NCBI GenBank assembly: GCA_036939755.1
Contig: JALLAZ010000840.1
Coordinates: 1 to 11,687 of the forward strand
Reading direction: 5' to 3'
DNA from: Stephanodiscus triporus
Lineage: Eukaryota > Bacillariophyta > Thalassiosirophyceae > Thalassiosirales > Thalassiosiraceae
DNA length: 11,687 nucleotides
A program made the translations under genes and the position numbers. Under the pieces are notes generated by a model that worked only from the letters and a program-made list of their open reading frames with translations, was not told the origin of the DNA and did no database searches. Position 1 is the first letter of the stretch; each line of letters opens with the position of its first letter. Below, in pieces: positions 1 through 6,921 of this stretch.

Positions 1-114
1 AAAATTTCGCGCGCGTTGAGTTTGGGATCTGGTATGTTTTCTACGTAGGAATAGGGGGGAGGCCAGTTACCGCAAAAATACAGCTTAAACTGGTAGGGTT
101 TAAAGTTTAAACTC

Positions 115-136
115 GTGTATGGTATCTACCATACAC
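115..136. repeat. Perfect 10-bp inverted repeat with a 2-nt centre
   Basis: The left arm GTGTATGGTA (115-124) is followed by TC and then its exact reverse complement (127-136). Nearby are CTCTAGAG (136-143) and GTTTAAAC (105-112), so this is a palindrome-rich patch. It could be a dimeric transcription-factor site or a hairpin. Nothing in the sequence tells which. Confidence 0.75.
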
Positions 137-521
137 TCTAGAGAGTACTTAATTGATATCGTCCGTTGTCATTTTTTGACGTCCACCCGGCCGCCCTCTT
201 CGTTGCTTGCTTGACAGCCCCTCTCTCACTTCTGTCGAACTCTTTCGTTCAATTGTGGGAATCAATACTGACACAATTAAATTCAAAAATTACACACGTC
301 GGAATCCTTTCGGCTTTTTGTCGGACAAGAAAAAGTATGGTACCGCCACGCACAGCCCCGCCCACCAACCCCCACCGCTACACTCCGCGCCCCCAACGAA
401 ACGCGCGCGACGCCAACCGACCGCCCGGCCCCCCAACGAGAAAACAAGAGAGAGAAGATGAAGAGAGAGAGTGTGAAAAAGACGGATCACGTCGCCCACT
501 CTCGCCTTATTACTTACTACT

Positions 522-545
522 CTATTAGTATTATTATTTATCCAC
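522..545 (+). promoter_or_regulatory. AT-rich TATA-like stretch before the phosphoesterase gene
   Basis: An AT-only run containing TATTAGTATTATTATTTATC lies 30-50 nt before the ATG at 574, between GC-rich flanks and directly before a C-run leader. It may be a core promoter element, but the distance to the ATG would leave a very short 5' leader. The call rests on composition and position only. Confidence 0.3.
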
Positions 546-573
546 CCCCCCCCCTCGCCCGACCACCACCATC

Positions 574-2928
574 ATGACCACCTCGCCGTCGCGATTGCGC
601 CGCGTGTCGTCGCGCGTCCTTCCCCCCCCCCCGTCCACCTCCTTGGACGATGACGAGATCGAGGACGAGGTGGGCGCCGAGGCTGTCCTGCTAGACTCGC
701 CCGATCCCGCCGTCGTCGGGAGGACGTCGTCGTCAACGTCGGCAGTCCCGTCGTCTCTGAGGGGGGCGTACGCGTTGCGTAAGTTCCTCTCCACGCCCCA
801 TCATCATCGTCGCGGCAACAACAACACGAACGACATCGACGACGACGGCAACGGGATCGGAGACGTGCCGCCGTCGCGCCGCCTCCGTCGGGCGCCGTCG
901 TACGATCCGGCGATCGACGACGCCTCACGCCGTATCGGCGGCGGCGGCGGCGCCCTCCTCCTCCCGTCGTCGTCGTCGTCGTCGTCGCTCTTCCGCGGCC
1001 TGCTCATGACGGACGACGACGTCGACGTCGTCCACGGGGAGGGAGAGTCGGACGGACGGGGCGGCGGCGGGGGGGGGGGCGTGGAGGCGTCGCTCTTGTC
1101 GTCGTCATCGTCCTCCCTCTTCGACTACGACGGCCCCCCCTCCCGCGCGCGTTCGTCGTCGATGTCGTCGTCGGCGGTCGCGGGAGGAGGAGGATTGTCG
1201 AGTCCCGTCGCGTTGAAGCGCATGCCCATCTCACTGCGCAGGAAGAAGTCCACGCCGAGGAGGGGGGGGAAGGGAGGAGGAGTTAACGACTTCGTCGATG
1301 ACGACGACGACGACATGTCCACCGTGGCCGAGTCGATGGAAAACTCGTCCAGGGTCGACTACGACATGGAGGAGTACGATCGGGACGAGAAGAGGGAAAG
1401 GGCTCCGGGAAGGTGGCGCAGGCGGAGGCGAAGGGCGATGGCGGCCGTATTCTCCCTCCTGACGTTTTGCGCGGTCGGGGTAGTCGCCTACCTCGCGTTA
1501 TCGGGGGGGGGGGGAGATGGAGTCGATGGCAGGACGCACGCGAGTCACATGCTCGCGTCGTCGCCGGAGGAGGAGGGATCGGCGGGGGGGCGGGACGAGG
1601 ACGGCGACGTCGTGCCGTGCTCGACCGAGGCCCGATGCGAGGAGAGGTACGCGTCGATGAAGGACGCGGGGGTCATCGTCGGCCATTTCTACGCGAGTTA
1701 CGATTTCCCGATCAAGGGCTGCACCCTCAAGGGCGAGAACGTATATTTCGGACTCGGCGGCGCCGTCGACGAGATTACCGCGTCGCCGTCCGGGGAGAGC
1801 GTGCGCGTCATGTGCCTGGAAACGACGACGACGACGACCGCGGGGGGGGGAGGACAGCAGCAGCAGGTTCAGACCGGATTCGATCCGCTCCAGGAGGTCA
1901 CGTCGGCGGACGTGGAGGAGGAGGAGGACGTCGTCCCGACGTCATGGCCAACAACCTCCGCGTTGCTCTCGGCCAACGACGCCGAGGCCGTCGGCGCGCC
2001 TGCGGGGGAGGATGCCGGCGACGAAGTCTCGCCGACATCGTCGCCGTCGTCGTCGTCGTCCGCCCCGACGACCGCCGCCCCCGTCGTCGCCGAGGGGACG
2101 GTCACGACGTTCTATGTCATGGCCGACTGTCCCTACACCGACGAGGAGCGGGAGGATCTCATGCCAAGATACATCGAGGATCTCGGCGACGATGCCGAAT
2201 TCCTCGTTCATCTCGGCGATCTGGAGTACGCCAAGGAGGACAAGTGCGAGGAGTGGGCGTACGAGTCGGCGTCGTCCATACTCCTCAAATCGCGAGTGCC
2301 GACGTTCGTCGTACCGGGCGACAACGACATGAACGACTGTCCCGACGTCGAGGACGCCGAGATGATGTGGACGAAGTACTTCAAGAGGATGGACGAGGCG
2401 TGGGAACACGATTTCGTCGTGACGCGATGGGGACGACTTGATGAGAGCTTCTCGTTCTTGCGCAAGGGCGTGCTGTACTTCGGGTTGAACGTGCCCGGCG
2501 GCACGCCGAAGAGTTCCTCCGACACCGAGGAGCTGCACAACGAGCACCTCGAGCGCATCGCTTCCATATTGGACGGGCTATCCGACGACGAATACAGGGT
2601 GATAGTGCTCCTGGGACATGCCGATCCTTCGTACGGGGACGCCGGGTATTCCCAAGGCTTATTCGAGAAGTTCGCCAACATCGTGAGAGAATTAGGCAAG
2701 CCGACCGTGCACTTCCACGGGGATTATCACGAGTATTATGAGGTGGAGGGGGGCGGTCACGAGGTGGACAATTACATGAGGATATCTTTGGACGGCGATA
2801 GCATCGCCCCCCCCATCAGGGTGGAGATCGACGTCAGTAAGGAGAATCCCATCAAGGTCAGTCGGAGGAAGAGCGGTTTGGTCGTCGATTGCTGCAGTGA
2901 TGGCTGGCCCAGTCGTGAAGAGCTATAA
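574..2928 (+). CDS. Membrane-anchored calcineurin-like metallophosphoesterase
   Basis: This 784-residue protein should hydrolyse phosphoesters; the substrate is unknown. Residues 1-285 are disordered low complexity (Ser, Asp, Gly, Arg runs) ending in an Arg cluster (RWRRRRRR). One membrane segment follows at about 289-309 (AVFSLLTFCAVGVVAYLAL). The basic flank predicts a cytosolic N-terminus and a lumenal or extracellular C-terminus. Residues 349-414 form a small module with Cys349, Cys355, Cys383 and Cys414, then a Ser/Thr/Pro linker. The phosphoesterase domain spans about 510-755: MADCPYT (Asp518), HLGDLEY (Asp549), VPGDNDMNDC (580-589), LLGHADP (His682) and FHGDYHEYY (Asp717, His719). Several classical ligands are changed, but in the way of a subfamily with GDTPY, PGDNEW and HGDSH motifs, so activity is plausible. 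I take the first ATG as the start. G and C runs (622-632, 1503-1514) are places where an assembly error would shift the frame. The gene is convergent with the zinc-finger gene downstream. Confidence 0.85.
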   Translation: MTTSPSRLRRVSSRVLPPPPSTSLDDDEIEDEVGAEAVLLDSPDPAVVGRTSSSTSAVPSSLRGAYALRKFLSTPHHHRRGNNNTNDIDDDGNGIGDVPPSRRLRRAPSYDPAIDDASRRIGGGGGALLLPSSSSSSSLFRGLLMTDDDVDVVHGEGESDGRGGGGGGGVEASLLSSSSSSLFDYDGPPSRARSSSMSSSAVAGGGGLSSPVALKRMPISLRRKKSTPRRGGKGGGVNDFVDDDDDDMSTVAESMENSSRVDYDMEEYDRDEKRERAPGRWRRRRRRAMAAVFSLLTFCAVGVVAYLALSGGGGDGVDGRTHASHMLASSPEEEGSAGGRDEDGDVVPCSTEARCEERYASMKDAGVIVGHFYASYDFPIKGCTLKGENVYFGLGGAVDEITASPSGESVRVMCLETTTTTTAGGGGQQQQVQTGFDPLQEVTSADVEEEEDVVPTSWPTTSALLSANDAEAVGAPAGEDAGDEVSPTSSPSSSSSAPTTAAPVVAEGTVTTFYVMADCPYTDEEREDLMPRYIEDLGDDAEFLVHLGDLEYAKEDKCEEWAYESASSILLKSRVPTFVVPGDNDMNDCPDVEDAEMMWTKYFKRMDEAWEHDFVVTRWGRLDESFSFLRKGVLYFGLNVPGGTPKSSSDTEELHNEHLERIASILDGLSDDEYRVIVLLGHADPSYGDAGYSQGLFEKFANIVRELGKPTVHFHGDYHEYYEVEGGGHEVDNYMRISLDGDSIAPPIRVEIDVSKENPIKVSRRKSGLVVDCCSDGWPSREEL

Positions 2929-3105
2929 ATAGTGGAGGGAGGGGTGATTCGCGCGCGCGGACTTTCCACTAGGTTCAAGGTTTAGTGAATTGAAATATTC
3001 TAGAAATGTGCTAGAGATGGGTCACATATGACTCCAGAAAAACAATATATCATAATTAAACGCATTATTGTGATGATTGTGTCAGTTGCCCATACTTGCA
3101 TGGCT

Positions 3106-4575
3106 TCAGGAGGCTCCCGTGGTTGCGGCGATGCGTCTTGCAAAGCAACTTGACTTGTAGATCCAGGCCCCGATTTCGTCTTCGTCAGAAAGGTTTGGGG
3201 CGGTTGCGAAATGACGCAGTGAGGGTGATTGACGAGCAGCGGCAAGACTGATGTGTGTTTGAGGATTGCAAACGACTATCCCCCCGACCCCTCCGGCAAT
3301 TGAATCCGCGGTCGCGGCATTGCAGACCTCGGGGGGCTGGGGGGGAAGTTCCAAATCTCGAGGGGCTCTGGCGAGAGACTTCGCGCCATGCCTCCAACAA
3401 ACTCCACCTCTTACGGCTCTATTGGTGCATCCATCATGGCTGCAGCCGCGGCGTTTCATTGTCGCGCCATGCCTGATACAAACTCCGCGCTGGATGGCAT
3501 GGTTGGTGCACCCCTCGTGGATGCAGCGTTTCACTTTCGCGCCATGCCTTTTGCAAACTCCGCCCACATAGGATTTAAGGGTGCATCCCTCGTGGCTGCA
3601 GCCTTTCCTCTCGGCATGCTTCCGACAAACTCCTCCCGTTTTGACATTTTTGGTGCATCCATCACGGCTGCAGCGTATCACCATCGCAACATGCCTGTCA
3701 CCAGCTCGTCCTCTCTGGACAGTGTCTGTGCATCCCTCGTGGATACAACGTTTCACCTTCCTGCTCGATGCAGCGACCTTAGTGGCCTTTCGCGGTTCCC
3801 CTAACTGTATGTTTTCAATTTTCCCGGAAAGGATAGGGTGCCCGCTACCACCCCTTTTGAGGGGGGGTTGATAATTCAACAGACGTTCGTTGCCGACTGT
3901 GTCTTTTCTGGCGAGAGAATTTGGGGCGGTTGCGGAATGGTGAAGGGAGGATGATTGACGATCAGCTGTAAGACTGATGTGCGTTTGCGGATTGCAAACG
4001 ACGACTTCCCCGACCCCTCCGGCAATGGAATCCGCGGTTGCGGCATTGCAAACCTCCGGGGGCTGGGGGGGAAGTTCCAAATCTGGAGGGGCTCTGGCGA
4101 GAAACTTCGCGCCATGCCTCCAACAAACTCCACATCTGACGGCTCTATTGGTGCATCCATCGTGGTTGCAGAGGTAGCATTTCACCTTCGCGCCATGCCT
4201 CACACATACTCCGCGAAGGATGGCATGGTTGTTGCACCCCTTGTGGAAACAGCGTTTCACCTTTGCGCCGTGCCTGATACACACGCCCCCATTTTTGACT
4301 TTGTTTGTGCACCCCTCGTGGCTGCAACTACTCCTTTCCGCACCATGCTCCACACAAACTTTGCCCTTGACGGCTTTTTTGGTGCATCCCACGTGGATGC
4401 AGCCTTTGCGTTTCTGCTTCGCGTCGTGTCTGACACAAACTCCACCCTGAACAGCTCCTTCGGCGCATCCCTTGTGACTGCAGGGTTTCACCTTCGCGCT
4501 CGATGCATCCGACCCCCCTACCATTTGGTAATGTCGTAGTAGTGCCTCGGAATTTTTGATCTCGTCATTCATCAT
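3106..4575 (-). CDS. Ten-finger WRKY19-type zinc-finger protein
   Basis: The 489-residue protein carries ten short fingers of the form Cys-x4-Cys-x9-Cys-x2-His, typically CSHEGCTN...GGVCxRHGA. They start at residues 32, 59, 84, 109, 136, 277, 302, 326, 351 and 378. The same small finger occurs in the plant protein WRKY19 and in many diatom and oomycete proteins; no WRKY domain is present here. Binding of zinc and of nucleic acid or protein is likely but the target is unknown. The protein is two blocks of five fingers, each followed by a Pro-rich linker (157-218 and 399-460; LELPPQPPEVCNAA in both), offset by 242 residues. Finger 6 is degenerate: Gly292 replaces its third Cys. A unique basic spacer (219-276) joins the blocks, and the last 29 residues are unique. 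ATG at 4575 is followed at once by a second ATG; either could initiate. No signal peptide or membrane segment is seen. It is divergent from the RRM gene, sharing a 264-bp spacer. Confidence 0.85.
   Translation of the reverse strand: MMNDEIKNSEALLRHYQMVGGSDASSAKVKPCSHKGCAEGAVQGGVCVRHDAKQKRKGCIHVGCTKKAVKGKVCVEHGAERSSCSHEGCTNKVKNGGVCIRHGAKVKRCFHKGCNNHAILRGVCVRHGAKVKCYLCNHDGCTNRAVRCGVCWRHGAKFLARAPPDLELPPQPPEVCNAATADSIAGGVGEVVVCNPQTHISLTADRQSSSLHHSATAPNSLARKDTVGNERLLNYQPPLKRGGSGHPILSGKIENIQLGEPRKATKVAASSRKVKRCIHEGCTDTVQRGRAGDRHVAMVIRCSRDGCTKNVKTGGVCRKHAERKGCSHEGCTLKSYVGGVCKRHGAKVKRCIHEGCTNHAIQRGVCIRHGATMKRRGCSHDGCTNRAVRGGVCWRHGAKSLARAPRDLELPPQPPEVCNAATADSIAGGVGGIVVCNPQTHISLAAARQSPSLRHFATAPNLSDEDEIGAWIYKSSCFARRIAATTGAS
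3196..3747 (-). repeat. Internal duplication, C-terminal copy (fingers 6-10 and linker)
   Basis: This segment encodes residues 277-460 and matches 3922-4482 at an offset of 726 bp over fingers 8-10 and the linker, with small in-frame length changes in fingers 6-7. Identity is high by eye in the linker and finger 10 (for example CTCCAACAAACTCCAC in both) and lower in fingers 6-8. Homology stops at the ATAPN residues. Confidence 0.85.
3922..4482 (-). repeat. Internal duplication, N-terminal copy (fingers 1-5 and linker)
   Basis: This segment encodes residues 32-218 and is the partner of 3196-3747. The linker begins right after finger 5 (RHGAKFLARAP here, RHGAKSLARAP in the other copy). All five fingers in this copy keep their three Cys and one His; finger 1 has RHDA in place of RHGA. 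Confidence 0.85.
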
Positions 4576-4839
4576 TGCCTTTTCGATTTTGGGAAAGGCA
4601 TGCAGACCCTTTTTCTCTCAGCCGATAACCAAGTCCATTTTCTGGCGAGGCGTCTTTCTCTCTATTCGTAATTCTTTAACGTCCGGAAATTGAAGGCCGG
4701 CACGCTCCCCCGTCTGTCCAAGCACATTTGTTTCACATCAGCCGCGCAGAACGAAAATAATAAAAACCGTATTTAATAAAAATCAAACAACCAACACCCA
4801 ACATAAACACCCAACACCCAACACACGTTTTCGAAACGA
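4576..4839. promoter_or_regulatory. Divergent promoter region between zinc-finger and RRM genes
   Basis: The 264-bp spacer lies between two divergent start codons (4575 minus, 4840 plus), so it should hold both promoters. On the plus side an AT-rich run (GAAAATAATAAAAACC and ATTTAATAAAAATC, 4752-4784) could be the core promoter of the RRM gene. It leads into a guanine-free C/A-rich leader. A pyrimidine-rich tract (CCTTTTTCTCTC, about 4608-4619) is also present. No specific factor site is recognised. Confidence 0.45.
4791..4823 (+). repeat. C/A-rich direct repeat in the RRM gene leader
   Basis: The 13-mer CCAACACCCAACA occurs at 4791-4803 and again at 4811-4823, with a related ACATAAACAC between. 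The stretch from 4783 to 4826 is almost free of guanine. It sits 17-50 nt before the ATG, so it is probably in the 5' leader and may be an unstructured leader or a protein-binding site. Confidence 0.6.
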
Positions 4840-6632
4840 ATGGGCAAATCCGCAGCCAAAATCCGACGCAACACAGCCCGGGCGACCGCCAGGGGGGAGA
4901 CGTACGTCCCTCCCGAGCCTACGAAAAGAAGAAGCGCCGCCGCCAACGACGACGACGATGCCGATAAGGAAGGAGGAGACGACGGGCGGCCGCGCGTCGT
5001 CGTCGTCGACGACGTCGGGGAAGGCGAAGAAAGCGACGAGATCGCAGCGAGGGCCAAAATTTACCACGCGGCGACGAAACTCGAACGCTCCCTCGCGACG
5101 TTGGAGGCCAATCCCGAAAATCTGAACGCGAAGGAGCGTCGTTCGGCGAAGCGCAGGGCGGAGGCGATCGCGGTGGAAGAGTCGGGATGCGCCGACTTGG
5201 CGGAATTGACCGAGTGGCGCGATCGTCATCGTCGTCGCGAGGGGGGCGCTAACGTACAACTCGAGGATGACGCCGCCGGCAGGAAAACGGCGAGGGGGGT
5301 CCGACGGGCCGCAGTCGTGGCGTCGGCATCGGCGTCGAAATTTTCAGACGAAGACGAGAGGAGGATCGAGGCGGCGAAGAGGCTGCGCGCGGCCCTCGCG
5401 AGGCTGGAGAAGGACGGCAACCTCAACGCCAAGGAGCGTCGATCGGCGAAACGCAAGGCGGAGGCCATCGCCTCCGAGGAGATCGGGGGGGGGGAAGACG
5501 CCGGTGGGCTGCTGGAATGGTACGATATGATGGTCCCCCCGAATAAGAAGGACGCCGCCAAGAAGGTGAAGAAAATTCCGTACATACTCTTCGTCGGACA
5601 GCTGTCGTTCAGCACCACCTCGGACATGCTGTTCGAACACTTCCGCGCGGCGTTGGGGTCCGAGGCGATCACCAAGGATAGCGTGAAAATTCGCCTCCTC
5701 GTCGATCCGAAGAAGAAGAACAAATCGCGCGGCATGGCCTTCGTGGAACTGGAGAGCCCGGAGTTGATGTACGAATGCCTGAAGTTGCACTTGACCCACT
5801 TGGACGGAAGGCGGATTAACGGTGGGTTTGCCATGCGACATGAATGCTTCTGTTTTTTTTTTTTCCTTCGTCGCTACGCATTTCGTATGCCGCACATCGC
5901 GCATTTGTTAACCTTTCTCCTTACGGATGCAACGACATTATTGTTTGTGCGGTTTCATGTTTACATGAATAATCATCTGATACAGTGGAGAGGTCGGCCG
6001 GTGGCGGCGCCGCCGCGAAGAAGTCCAGGATAACTTCGTTCCGCGAGTCTCAATCGAACTTCATCTCGGAAACGATGGACAGCATCCTGTCGAGCTTCGT
6101 GAAGAACGGCGAGATAACCGCGGAGGAGCTGGACGAGGGCGTGGTCGGGCTGTGCAAGCGACACTCGGCGACTGTCGTCGAGGCGGCCCTGAAGGAGTAC
6201 GTCCAGGAGAAGAGGGAGCGCAAGATCAAGAGGGAGACGCTGGGGGAGAAGGAGGACGAGGAGCTGCGTAATCCGAGCGCGTTCCTCACCCACATGATCG
6301 GCCGAATCGCGGAGGAGGGCATCGGCAACTCGAGCAAGGGCAAGAACAGGGGCAGGGGCGGGGACGATGACGGGGGAAGGGGACGCGGAAGGGGACGGGG
6401 ACGAGATGGTGGGAGGGGTGGTGGTCCTGGACGTGGTGGTGGCGGGAGAGGAGGGCGGGGCGAGGGCGGGAGTGGTCGGAGGGTCGAGTCGTCGTCCATC
6501 TTGCAGCGAAATGGGGTGGACATGAGCATCAGTTCCCGCGGTGCCGGTAATGGCGGCGAAAGGAGGGATGACATATCAAGTATTTTTCCCTCTATGCAAC
6601 GTGGTAGAGGACGAGGTCGGGGCTATATGTAA
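4840..6632 (+). CDS. RRM and RGG-box RNA-binding protein, two exons
   Basis: Exons 4840-5821 and 5986-6632 join to 542 codons. The splice restores the RRM end: ...LDGRRIN then VERSAGGG. N-terminal residues 1-240 are charged and carry two copies of a basic helix motif, NLNAKERRSAKRxAEAIA, at about 94-111 and 194-211. The RRM spans about 247-330, with RNP2 ILFVGQL (249-255) and RNP1 KSRGMAFVEL (295-304). A helical region (about 344-440) includes NPSAFLTHMIGRIAEEG. Residues 448-490 are an RGG/RGRG tract, and RGRGRGRG returns just before the C-terminus (YM). The fold and charge suggest an RNA-binding, probably nucleolar, factor; a resemblance to yeast Nop6-like single-RRM ribosome-biogenesis factors is only a guess. 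The ATG at 4840 (CGAATGGGC) is the first after the leader. The 3' end is convergent with the sulfotransferase gene. Confidence 0.85.
5822..5985 (+). other. GT-AG intron in the RRM gene
   Basis: The 164-nt intron starts GTGGGT and ends GATACAG. It splits a Val codon (G at 5821, TG at 5986-5987), and removing it joins the RRM C-terminal strand (RRIN-VERSAGG) to the downstream domain. Within it are a 12-14 nt T run (about 5851-5864) and a pyrimidine tract (about 5914-5922). It contains no stop in the frame of exon 1, so retention would extend that frame to a stop at 6033. Confidence 0.88.
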
Positions 6633-6921
6633 ATTTGAATGCGCCACAGGTAGACATATTATTTGGTAAATTTATCCGTATCAAAGGAGAGAAACGACTA
6701 CTCCTACTTACTCCACCGCATGATTGATACCAAGCGTACAAGACGTATATTCCTGCATCCTCAGACGAATGTTATTAGGTGATTCCCGGAGGTAATGCAC
6801 CATCATTCACCGCAAAGTTCAAGCTTCGTCGGTCCAACCCCCGTGAAGGGTCAAATTGGCCTTTTCCCAGGAGTCATTCCGGGCGTGCCGGATACAAGGG
6901 TCAACGGCCAACCCAACCCAA
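6633..6921. other. Convergent 3' intergenic spacer
   Basis: The 289-bp spacer lies between the stop codons of the RRM gene (plus) and the sulfotransferase gene (minus), so it should hold both 3' untranslated regions. I see no gene, no clear polyadenylation motif and no repeat in it. Confidence 0.5.

Larger units (their letters stand above)
1..573. other. Intergenic region upstream of the phosphoesterase gene
   Basis: No convincing gene is visible here. The short open frames on both strands are not protein-like and overlap one another. The left part has several small palindromes, among them GTTTAAAC at 105-112 and the larger inverted repeat at 115-136. The middle (about 340-430) is rich in C and CG, and the last 100 bases before the gene turn purine-rich (gagaga) and then AT-rich. 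It probably holds the promoter and 5' leader of the gene starting at 574. Confidence 0.6.

Noticed and set aside
290..499. Minus-strand frame in the upstream region as a small gene
   Set aside because: It is composed of Gly/Trp/Arg from the C-rich plus strand and has no start context or motif.
1413..2441. Open frame of 342 codons on the plus strand in another frame of the phosphoesterase gene
   Set aside because: It is almost entirely Arg/Gly, as expected from an out-of-frame reading of GAC/GTC-rich DNA. The metallophosphoesterase motifs are in the other frame.
1942..2547. Open frame of 201 codons on the minus strand inside the phosphoesterase gene
   Set aside because: It is a shadow of the plus-strand coding frame, rich in Arg and Val from triplet bias, with no family motif.
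3196..4482. Regularly spaced repeats suggesting a CRISPR-like or satellite array
   Set aside because: The periodicity is that of zinc-finger codons in an open frame, with varied sequences and no constant repeat plus unique spacer structure.
4783..4826. C/A-rich repeat as an interstitial telomere
   Set aside because: The unit is ACACCC/CCAACA, not the CCCTAA type expected for diatom telomeres, and there are only two clean copies.
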